Assembly (NCBI GenBank): GCA_020746105.1
Contig: CM036634.1
Coordinates: 1,452,582-1,516,581, forward strand
Direction: 5' to 3'
Source: Trogon surrucura
Lineage: Eukaryota; Chordata; Aves; Trogoniformes; Trogonidae
DNA: 64,000 nt
Position 1 is the stretch's first letter. Each line of letters starts with the position of its first letter. The position numbers and the translations under genes are program-made. Below, in pieces: positions 39,701 through 51,700 of this stretch. Under the pieces are notes generated by a model, which worked only from the letters and a program-made list of their open reading frames with translations, did no database searches and was not told the origin of the DNA.

Positions 39701-42700
39701 GGCAGATTCTAAGGAAATTGATGGCGAGCTGCGTGTTGACTGTCAAGAGCAAAAAAAGAATGACTGTTGAGCAGAGCACTGATGGAGAGGGCGTAGAACA
39801 AAGAGTGACTTTGAAAGAAGGAAATTAAAAAGAATACAGGAGTAGAAGAGCGCTCAGTGTGTGTCATTAGAGTGCAGACAGGAGGAAGAGGAGCCAGACT
39901 GCTAGGAGGAGAGAGCGAGGTGAAGAACTGCTTAAATGAAGATGGACACGGGGGAAAAAAATGCAATAGAAGAGGGCTCGGGGCAGGGGGAAGTACAGAC
40001 AAAGCAGCATTTGATTAAAAAAGCCTTAACTCATTTAGCTGGGTAAAAGCACCTTACTTGCCATGCTAGTGCTGTGCAAGTCAGGGGTAGATTATTTAAA
40101 TCTAAAATAATTTATCGGGGGTGCGTGAGGCTGTGCAGTCGGTGAGAATGGGAGATGCTCCAGTCTGAGATCTGTTCCAGTCCCTTGATTTATTAAATGA
40201 AACTATCGCAACAGTTTATCTCCCTTGCAGACTAGAATCGAGGAGGGGTGCAAGAAACCTGCAGTTAAAACAAAGAGATTAAGGATAGGAGCAGTACGTC
40301 TGATCCTGTCTGTAAGGCTTCTCGCCGAGATGAGTGACCTTGGAAGCTTCGAGGTGCCCGAGTGGAAACTCTTCTGGATTCCTGGCCCAGATCCTTGATT
40401 TGAAGGTGCTCTTCAAGGGCTTGCCCAGAGTCTTAAGAGACCAGGGGCTTAGAGCCACCCCTTGTAAGCCCCAAGCGAGACCTTCAAGCTGCTGTGTCGT
40501 GCTCCTCTGACGGCAAAGAAAACAACAGTATCTGAGTGTTTCTCCCATGGCCTGTGCCCGGCAGGATCTTGATGACTTGCTTCGTGTAATGCTCAACGTA
40601 ACCTCATGAACAATTCAGATGATTTTACGCTTTGTGTCTGTTCAGTTGTTAGCTAAACTCTCCGTGTTTGGAGTTCAGACAGTTGTATATGAGAGCTGAA
40701 CACTAACTTGTATTCAGGTCCAACAAATATTTGCCTGTCTCAAGGGAAGGCCCAAAACTAGGAATGAAAAGTGACTTTCCTTGTGTGGTTTTTTCTTTAC
40801 AGGTACTCGTATCAGCTTGTATGTTTTGCCTGATCAAACTTCTGCCAGTTACATGTGCCATAAAACATAAGTGCATGTAACTACACCTTTAAAAATGAGT
40901 GAGAGGTTCAGCATCATTGCTCTAAATGGGGCTGCTTTGATATCACACGTGGTGATGTAAACAAGCCGCAGAGTTTTTCCCTGAAGAGGAAATACAGAAT
41001 ATTTCCATGGAAGAAGCATCCAGAGTGTTAAGGGAGAACTTGCTTAGCGTTCACGTTTGACACCAGCAGCTAAAATGATATTCCCAAGATCCCTAAATTT
41101 GAACCTGGAAGAGAGAAGGATGCTTCCGCGAGAGAGGAGCTTGTGGGTTTCTGCCACTTTTTTTTTGCGTTCTCATTTATCACAGGTCTTCTCAGCCTTT
41201 TTCATGTGATCCCTTAAGATTTTGGACTATCCCACAACGGAGCAGAACCTGCTGATACATGGCGCCACCCTTCAGAGCTGCTCAAGGAGTTACACTTGGT
41301 TTCCTCTGGTTTTCTCTCTTTTCAAAACTCCACGTGGCCCTACAATAAATCCTGGTGGGGTATACAAAGATATTACAGCGTTAGTGCTGTCTGAAGTAAA
41401 ATATGATTTTTTTTTTTTTTTTTTATTTACAGGTTCCGTTGCAGCTCATAGAAAGCGTTGAGTGCCGTGATATATTTCAGCTTCATTTGACTTGCAAAGA
41501 CTGCAAGGTTATAAGGTATGGAGAGGGTGAATGTTGAGCAGGGGATAACTTTGCTTTCCACATGCTGAGATGTTCAAGGAAACATTTTTTTCTTGCTTAG
41601 TGGATTTGCCTTTTGCCTCATTTTGCGTACGATAGCTGGGTATTTGTGTAAAGAGGAGCACGCCGGTCTGCGTTACTGCTTGCTGCGGTACGGTGAGCTC
41701 CAACCAGGGTTTGCTGCCGACTTGACGTTACTCCGCAGTAAACTTTGGTCTCGCTGCCTTACAACCAGCTGTAATGCCTCAGTTAGTCCTAAGGCACAGA
41801 ACTAGGCAAACCCAGTGGTTCTTGGAAGGACAGTTGATCGAGCGCCGGGGTTTGGAGGGGTAAGGAACGGACCCGCGCGGTTTGTGGGCAGCCTTCGGTC
41901 TGGATGGCGTCGGTGTCTCTGCCGCTGTCCTCACCACGTGACGGCCCGGCGGGAAGGTGAGCGAGGGGATGAGATCAAGCCGGGTCTGCGACCCACCCTG
42001 GAACCTGGGCGAGTAGATCGCGTCGTGTAGGAGGGAGGGTGTGTTTCTGTCTGTCCTTCAGCACGCCTCAGCCTGCCCCAGGAGTCTCTGAGCTACTGAG
42101 CCTCAGCTACAGCTAGTTCCTACTGGGTTTTTTTATTTGGCTGCAGAAATTAATTTTGATCTGTAGACCTTCATTAGCAAGAAAGGAGCATTTCTTTCTG
42201 ATTAAATGTTTGCTGGCAGTACCTTTTGTATAATGAAATGAGCCCCAGTCGTATCTGAGCACTCCATGTTTAACAGGCCAGCTGCTTCCTGAAATGCTGT
42301 ATTTTGATGAGGACTGATTTTACTTTATAAGTAATGTTTAGTTTAATTTGAATTAAATATTTAACTTGTAGCTCTTGACATTTAAAAAAGTCACCTTTCC
42401 TCTCTACACTAATTCGTTATTGCTCTTCAGTTGTAGAATGAATACAAATTATTGGTATTTATGCCCTTCCTTACAAATTTCACTTCAAAATTGCATCTCC
42501 CGGAACCAATACCTGGTGGCACTGGCTGTTGAAGACATGAAGTACAGGACTGCGATACCAGATTTGGAATGTGTCCGTGCTCCTCTTTTTTATGAACAGA
42601 GTAGTTTGTTTTGAGTAATGGGGCTCGAGGGAAGATAGTGCTTGTGATTTGCAACGCTAACTTTGGAAGAATTTAGAAAGCAAATGGGGTCTTCAGGGGG

Positions 42701-45700
42701 AGATGCATCTTGTCTGACTGTGGATGTTTAATAGAGAATTACCTGGTCTGAGCTAGTAGTCTCGGCTTGCTTTATAGCCGGCGATGGGAAATAAATGCCT
42801 TCAGGCTGCAGCTCCTCGCAGCTATTCAGACTTTTCAGGAGGTGGGCACGTCTTTTTCCTTCCACTCACTGCCTTCCAGAGATTTGCAGGTAGAGCTAAT
42901 AAATCCTGCCCGTAGAGAATACAGATGCTCTCATTAAGCACAACTGCAGTAGAACCAAGTGCAAACACGCGGTGAATATTTCATCACTGTACAGTCTTGA
43001 AGGAATCTGTCGGAGCAAAATAAATCGCTGATCGTCCTTCCACCCTTGTGTTCTAAAAGGGTTCAGGAATCCCCTTTGAAAAGACAAGGTAGTGGAATTT
43101 CAATTCACTGCTTTGAAGATTAGTTTCTCCTGTGCAGGGGATGTTCTCGCTGGTTGTTGTTAATCTGTAACATGAGGCAAAGCTGGGTTTCAAAAACATT
43201 TCTTGTGCTTCTCACTGAGGCCAGAAAGAGAATCTGAGCGTATGAGATAGAGGAATAATATAAGATTTTTGGATACTGGGGTTTGTCCTCATTGTTCTCA
43301 AATCAAGTACATGGATCAAGTGGCTGTTTCTCCTCCGTCTGTTGCAAAACGCGGGAGTGTGGTGTGTAAATCACGGTCTGTGTGATGGCTTTGTGAGTTC
43401 CCATGTGAGACCACCAGTCACAAGTCCCTGTAACACGTTCCGCTCTTCGGCTGTGGGGAAGTCGCAGCCTGGAATTGGTAACGCTGCCCTTGGTTTTAGA
43501 GCAAATACCTGCATAAACATTCCCTCCTCCTTGGCCCGTGGGGCATGCTGCTGGTTTATTCACAGTCACAGAACATTGCTTTCCCGCTCGCAGTTTATTT
43601 TGGCTTCCCAAGTGTGTATTTCTTTACTGATGTCCAAAGGCTTCATTTTTTACTATCTGTTAGTTCTGCTTCTATGTACATTCTAAGTTATCAATATGAT
43701 GTTTGTTCTCGCTTTTTGCTTTCAGCGATGTTTTCCCAGTCAGCCTGTCAGAGCTCAGCCTGGCATCTTCTACTGCAAATTAACAGCCAACTGTTTGTTT
43801 CTGGGACAGGTGTCAGTTTTCTACTTTTGAGCAGTGTCAGGACTGGCTGAAGCGACTGAACAATGCCATCCGCCCTCCTGCGAAGATCGAAGACCTCTTC
43901 TCGTTTGCCTATCACGCCTGGTGCATGGAGGTGTACGCTAGTGAAAAGGAGCAGCACGGGGATTTGTGTCGGCCAGGTACGTCGCAGCACTTTGGGGATC
44001 GTCACAGATGTGTTCGCTGGCAACTGCCCGTTTGCTCAAATCCAGAACTTTGAAGAAAAAGTTCTGAACAAATTCAGTGGGTGCTGTTGCAGACTGAACC
44101 TGGAAAATTCCACTATGGATTTTTTTTATTTAGTAAGTCCTTACACATCCTACAGGCTGGTGAATATCCTGTGTGTGGTAATTATATAGAGATATAGAAT
44201 CCTAGAATGGCTTAGGTTGAAAGGGACCTCAGAGATCATCCAACCCAATCCCCGCCATGGGCAGGGACGCCCTTCACCAGCCCAGGTTGCTCAAGGCTCA
44301 TCCAACCTGGCCTTGAACATCTCCAGGGAGGGGGCAGCCACAGCTTCTCTGGGCAATCTGCTCCACAGTCTGGCCACCCTCAGGCTGAAGGATTTCTTCC
44401 CAAGATCCAACCTAAATCTGTTTTCCTTCAATTTAAATCCATTTCCCCTTGTCCTGTCCCTGGACACTCCTGTACCAAGTCCCTCCCCAGCTCCCTGTAG
44501 GTCCCTTCAGGCACTGCAGGCAGGGATAAGGTCCCCCCGGAGTCTTCTCTTCTCCAGCTGCACAACCCCAGCTCCCTCAGCCTGTCCTCGCAGCAGAGCT
44601 GCTCCAGCCCCTGGATCAGCTTTGTGGCCTCCTCTGAACGGATCCATGTCCCTCTTACAGTGGGGACACCAGAACTGGGCACAGTATTCAAGGTGGGGTC
44701 TCACAAGAGCAAAATAAAGGGGGAGAATCCCCTCTCCTGCCCTGCTGGCCACACTGCTCTGGCTGCAGCCCAGCACAGGGTTGGCCTCTGGGCTGCAGGA
44801 GTGCCCTGGTGGCTCATGTTGAGCTTCTTGTCTTTCAACACCCCCAAATCCTTCTCTCCAGGGCTGCTCTCACCCCACTCTGTGCCCAGTTTGTATTTGT
44901 GCCTGGGATTGGCCCGACCCAGGTGAAGGACCTTGCACTGTGACTTGTTGAAGCTCCTGCAGTTTGCACTGGCCCATTTCTCCAGCCTGTCCAGGTCCCT
45001 CGGGATGGCATCTCTGCCCTCAAGTGGGTCCACCGCCCCACACAGCTCGGTGTCATCGGCAAACCTGCTGAGGGTGCCCTCGATGCCGTTGTTCGTGTCG
45101 CTGTCAAAGACGTTGAACAGCGCTGGACCCAGAGCAGAGCCCTGAGGAGCCCCACTTGGCTCTGGTCTCCACGTGGACCTGGAGCCCTTGACCACAGCTC
45201 TTTGAGGGCGACCTTCCGGCCAGTCCCTTATCCACAGGGTGCTCCATCCCTCAAGTCCGTGTCTCTCCATTGTAGGGATAAGGATGTCGTGTGGGACAGT
45301 GTCAGGTGCCTTGCACAGGTCCAGGCAGATGACGTGAGTTGCTCAAAGGTACAGTTCACCTTCACTTAGGGTGAAGTGGCCTTTGATTTAGAGGGTTGTG
45401 CGTGAGACTAATAACGCCCTGTTCACCGTGGCAGCGATGTTCGATCTGAAACGTTTGGTGTTGGTTGTGGTCTCCAGCGTGGAAGTTGAGGAGCAGGAGG
45501 TGAAGGAGAAGGAGGTCGCTGGGCTGCTCCTGAGGGTCATTTGCAGCTGCAAGACAGCGACCTGCTGTAGTGAAATAACATCCGTGCCGGCGAGTTTTAG
45601 CAACCTGCGAGTAAATCAGAGCTAAAATGTGGGATGCTGGTGGTTATACCTCCTGTTTGAATATAAGGAAACCTGCGTTCCGGGCCCTCTTTGCTCGCAG

Positions 45701-48700
45701 CTCATACGTCTGAGGAAAGTGTCCCAGTCCCCCGACTGAGCAGCGTCACCGTGGTTCCGTCCTTGTTCCCGAAGCAGCTCTGGGGCTGAGCAGAGACTTC
45801 TCTCTCTGGTGCCCGAGGAGGTGCTCCGTGGTTCTGGTGCCTGTTCCTGCACTTAACACGCTTTGTGTTAGCGCTTCGAAAGACAAAATAAATCCTCAGA
45901 GCCATGTTTTGAACTTGGGTCTTTTCCCCTCTAAGTAAGTTCAGGAGCTGGAAGACGGGAGACGTGTAAAACGTGTGCTGGGTCCCCACATGGGCTTCAG
46001 CCTAAGGCTGGGTCAGGATAAGAAGCAGCATTTAACTTATTAAGAATCACATTTGTTTTTCTTACAGGTGTGTCTATCAAATAATTCTCTTTGATGTAGT
46101 AACTTTTCCTTCCCTGTAGCTTGCTGGTTTCTTCTGGTAGATAGTCTCCTTCTGAGAGCTGAATCGTCATTGAAATACATCTATGGGAATGCAATAAAAG
46201 AAGTTAATCTCAAGACTCTGTGATTTATTTTATTCTTTTTTTTTTACACCTCCAAGGAGCGCAGGATTTGGTAGATATGAACAAAACATCCTAAATTGCT
46301 TCAAAAGCCATTAAACTATCAACTTCTGGGGGGAAAAAATGTAAATTATCAATGTATGTAACAGGCAATATGAACGGTGGCTCACAAGATCAGCTCTTGG
46401 AGTCAGAAGGCACAAGTCCCCAAGATGTGTAGCTTGATTTTGCTCTGAGTTTGTGAGTCACTTTGAAGATGTTGCCCGTCTTGGCTCAAACTGCTCCCTA
46501 AAAATACCAGCAGTTCAGGAGGAACAGGCAAACTGGTAAGGCTAGGGTTCCGTCTCTCAGAGGAAAATCTAGAATTTCACGACATGCACAGTAGCCGAAA
46601 AATTAAGAGGGAGAAATCAAACAGAATCTTTCATTTTTGTGCTTCTCCTAGAAGCCGCTGGCAGTGTGCGGCAGCGGTGATGGGGGACATTCCCCATGTT
46701 CTCGTTTGCTGTTGAGAAGAATCCCTCGGGGTTTAGTGTGAGGTTTTAACGACCGTTTCTCAGGGCAGCTGGTACCGAGGCCCGTCCTCAGCGCTGCGAG
46801 AGTCTGCTGCTCTCCCCGCAAAAGGTGTTTGTTTGTTCTTAAAAGCAGAAGTCGCAGCTAAGGAGGAACATTTTCAGTGCACAGATGGACGTGTAGGAAT
46901 AAATACCATTATAGCGTTTCTTTCAGAGCTAAGTGCTGTAGTTAGGCTGAAACCCCGAGTCTTAACTTACCTGTTTCTCTGTGTTTATCTGTAATGGTTC
47001 TGTAGCATCGCATAAAAAAATCGTTTGACATATACGCGCATGTCTGAGATAATTATTTCTCAAGGGTTGAAACACTCAAAGGTTTTCTGAAATGTGTAAT
47101 GGGAAGATGTAATATTTAAAGCATTAATTTTTCAGCCTTTATTTTTTTTCTCCCCCGCTGGGAGAAGCTCTACCTTGTGATTTAAGGTCACAGTAATTTA
47201 AAGAGACAAACGATGGGCAGAATTCCAGAATCATTTTCTCCTGCGTTGCTCATATGCTCGTTAGATTTATCTCATCTCTTAGCTCCGTGAACTTGGAAAT
47301 TTGGTGTGTTATCGTCTCCTCCGCGTTGATCGAGTGCCTTCGGATTCTCTGGGCTTTGTCAGAATAATTCATCTTTATTGACATTGGATCTTTTTTAATT
47401 GTAGTTTGATACTTCTCAAAAAGTGTCTGGGAAATAAACAGAGCTCATTCCAATTCCTTGAAACATAAATGGTGGGTTTGGCCTGTCCCTTGCTCTTTTT
47501 GGTTTTTATTAAGTGTCGGTGCAATAGTATTTTGAAAGGTAGGAATCTTCTTTTGCATTTATTTTCTCTCTCTGCTTTTGATACCCAGGAGAACATGTAA
47601 CTTCGAGGTTTAAAAATGAAGTGGAGCGGATGGGGTTTGATATGAACAATGCCTGGAGGATTTCCAACATCAATGAGAAGTACAAGTAAGTTCTGTGGGC
47701 TGCTGGTTTGCAGCCAAACGGCGTCTCCAAACACCGGTTTTGTCCTAGCAGATCGCTGGAACTGTTTCCAAGTTACACAATTCCTAATAAGGGACAACTA
47801 GAGTTAGGATTTTTTTTTTTTGTTTTATATTGAAAAATGTGCTTTTAAAGTGTTATTTTGTGTTTTATTTGCTGCTACAAGTTTTGCAGGCTTCAAAATT
47901 CCAGATTGTGAGGTGCTTGCTGGCAGACTCCTTGGAGAATAAGTGTTCTAGTGAAGGAAAGGGAAGCCTTAAGTGAGCAAAGAGTGGAGTTGAACTTTTA
48001 AAAACCATTTTGTTTTACCATGTCTTATGAGAAAGGCTTGTCAGAAGCACGGGGGGTACTGGCTCATCCCAGACTCGACACAGAGCAAACCCAGCAGTGA
48101 TGCTCTGCGCGGAAATGTGTCGTTGCTATGTCTGTGGAGGATCATGACTTGCAGCTGGTGTCACTGCAAGAAGAGTAACTGTGCTGGTCTCTCAGAATCT
48201 AGGCAAGACAGGAAAAAGCTCTGTTACATATATAATACTAAAGGAAAAGGAAAAAGCTTGATGTGTTGTGTGCAAGCGGAGGAACACAAACTACTCCTTC
48301 CCTTCTTGTGGGCAGCACTTGAGGAACGAGCATTTTTTCAGGATAATCGATACATTTTTCAGAAGGTCTTAGCCGCGTGTTCGTGTCTGTCCTTGTGCAG
48401 TAAATGCATCTGGTCAGGGGCCGGGCCGGGGATGAGCTATCGATGCTGCAGCGACGTGGCGCAGTCGCTACTGACTGCTTGCGCCGTTCTTAGCAGCAGC
48501 CCTGGCCTCGTCCCTTAAATCCTGAAGCAGGAGGTGCAGCTAACAGAGGAAAGTTGCAGTTACCCCTAAGCGTCAGCCAGCGCGCTCACCTTCCCGCCTT
48601 AGCGCTTCTTCCGCCCTTACACCAGTTTTCCATCTTGAATCCAGTGGCTCTGGCTCTGCCGCTGTGTTTTGTGACCCAGAAGTGGATCATTCTTTAGTGT

Positions 48701-51700
48701 GGAATTTCCTTTCCGTGATCCAGCTTATTTCAGCAGCTGACAGTAACAGAAATCACCTCCAGGTCAATTTCCCGAGAATGCACCAGCGTGAATCTTCTGA
48801 TTCTGAAACGTGTTTCCTCGCCTCGATGTTTACGGTGCTTTTTGTGCCCGCCAAGGGGTCTGTTACCCCGGGAGTTGACAAACTGGGCTTGGGCTGGGAG
48901 GAATTGCTGGCGGGCTGGCTGCTTCTGCTGCTCCGCGTTGAACCCTTTGCACCGCTTCCCTCGCAGGCTCTGCGGCAGTTACCCCCAGGAGATCATCGTT
49001 CCCGCCTGGATCACGGATAAAGAGCTGGAGAGCGTGGCGAGCTTTCGCTCCTGGAAGCGTATCCCTGCCGTCGTGTACAGGTGAGGCTCTTGCAGGTAAC
49101 ACGGCCTGCACCGGGCTCCCACCGGGATGTTCTGGAGTCCTCGTCTCTACATTTGCCACCTGTTTGTTTGGGTTTTTTTCTACTCAAAACTGTGAAATGT
49201 CAGCGTGTGTTGGCCCTTTTCAGGCCATAAATGAGGTGAGGCAGACTCTCTACACATTCCCTCCCGAGTGGGAACGATGGTTTGTATCTGTTGAATTCTG
49301 AACGCGTTTTGTCAGAGCGCTCGGCTTTTGCGTCTCCGAGGGCGGTCACCTCAAGATGGGTTTTTATATTTGTTGATCTGAAGATACGTCAAGTGAAGGG
49401 ATCAAAGCAGCTGAAAAAATGAGGTTTTGCTCTACTTCTCCCCTGGCTAATGCTCAGACTACGTATAAACAAGGACAAATAGCAAAATTAATTAAGAATT
49501 TTTGAATTACAAAAGAATGTACCTGTTGGCTTTATCTGTGTATTTCGGATCGTTTTAATCAGTCTCTTCTTTAAATTGACTCTGGCAATTTTTCACAGCA
49601 GAATTACTTTTTTGAGATACCAGTTCTGGCAGCTTCTTTAGTAAGAGAGATATTTCAGCATCTCGATTTGTTTCTTGTTGTTGCTTCCCCCACCTCCCCC
49701 CACCCCCAAATATTCTGGAACCTGTCGTATAAGATCTTCGCCCTATTCCTGGTGCAATTGTCCTCCCATAAATGTTTAAAATCTCTTTAATAACTTTGTA
49801 ATCTGATTTTTTTTTTTTTAAAAGGTGATGAATACTGATGAAGTCTGCGTAGCCGCCCATTCCTTGTAAACAGACAGAGAGGAGAAGCTGTTCTCTGACC
49901 AGCAAGTTAATTTAGTGAGCAGTAAAGCTGACAAATTCATAAGCCCTGGGTTGAAAGAGCCAAGTGCACAAGAGCTAAGAGCTCTTAAGAGTTCTCATTC
50001 TGTGATGGGAGAACAAACAGACCCTTATCTTTAAATCCTCCTCCCTTTCCTCCTTTTTCTTCCAAGTACTGAAGGGCTTAGCGTTGTCTCTTTGGGAAAG
50101 GTGAGCGATTGCTCCACCCTCTGCTCAGCTCTGAAGGGGAAAAGAGCTTTCCAGCATCTGCTGCTCTTGTTAAAACTTCAGGTACTTTACCATCACGGTA
50201 GCTCATGTAACTGTGGATGTTCTGTATATGTTTAAAAGTGAGTGGGAGAGTGATTTAAATGTTCAAAAGACCTCACGGACTGGATTTTTTTGATCGTGGC
50301 ATTCAATTTTCTGCAGCTTTGATGAGACTGTGTATGTTAAATTACCACGTAGTCTTCTCACCCTGTTCTTAAAATCAGCGGGAGAAAATTGTTCGTCTTC
50401 TTTTTGATTTCTTTTCTTCCTTATCTGGACTTTTAGCAATAAATTCCTTTGAGACATCCGGTTCATCGTTCTGTGCTCTAATGGAACTCGCGTCAGCTCG
50501 TGCTTGATGATCCCTGTGGTTGGAAATCCATGTATAGCTTCCTCTCCAGATATTTTTCCCTAAAAATAGCACTTTTTTCTGACTTTTGGAGTAGTAAGGG
50601 ACAAAAGCTCATTCAGCACTTCTTACTTGTGGAAGGTGTTTCGGGGTCTATTCGTTTCGTTACTGATGACATTAAAAATCTGCTCGTTCTACATTTCCTC
50701 AGAGGGGAAAAAAAAGTAATAATGGTTTTTATTCAACCAATAACTTGTCCCAGCTACTGAACACCGGGACTGAGAGAAACCAGAGACACGGACTTGGCAG
50801 CAAAAACCTCCTTGTCTGTTCTTGGGGAGCTGCGGCTGAGCACAGGGCCTGAAGAGCTGAACAAGCTGAATTCGGACGGGCCGGGCTGGCGGGAGCGCCG
50901 CTTACATCTTAGGGTCAGATTTGGAGAAAAATCTCCCGCCCGGCTTCTGCCATTTCTTTGCGTTCACCATTTTTTAAGAAGCTGGGTGCGTATTTATGCA
51001 GGGAAATAGGACCTGGGACAGGTGTTTTGTAGCTTCTCTGTTGTGAGCCCGGAAAATCGGTGTTAGGAAGAAGGTTTTTTGGGGGGGGTTGTGGAAAGAC
51101 GACAGTTCAGACCTTTCCTTCCTAAACTCAACAAGAACCTGTTTGGGAACGAGCTGTGGGGACCGAAGGGAAACGGAAAATTGCCGCGTACCGTACTTGC
51201 CGAATTAAATCTGTGAATAGCAGCAGTGATTTTGTTTAATTATTTAATATTCGGGGGGGGGTTGGAAGTACTAGTAGTGACGTAATGCTATGGAGGGAGT
51301 TATTCAAACCTTCCTTACTCCTCCCTGTCTTTGTAGGTACAAGGGCTTGGGGGATTTATTGTTGTGCTTGAAGCCCGCGCGGAGGTGTCCCGTACATCCG
51401 GCAACTCTGCGATGCTTTATAAAGGGCTTTGTAGCTACCCAGTAGTGATTTACTACTTAGTTCCTGCAGGGAGGCTGCGCGTTGTTTTGTCTCTAGAAGA
51501 TCAGGAAACTTGCAGTTGAGGGTTTACTTCAGGGTTGTGAGGTTTTTTAAATCTTTTTTTTTGGTTACCGAGATCTGAGTGACACCGTCTTATCCCCAGC
51601 TCCGTCTTTGCTCTTTTTTTCTGCTCCTGGGGCTGGTTTGACTGGAATGAATGTGATTCTTCAGACCTTCAACATGACCGTAAATAGAACTGTTTGCTGA

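Noticed and set aside
48027-48518. 163-codon, cysteine-containing open frame on + within an MTMR3 intron
   Set aside because: No cysteine spacing of a known domain, no similarity that I recognise, and it lies between confirmed coding exons of the same strand.
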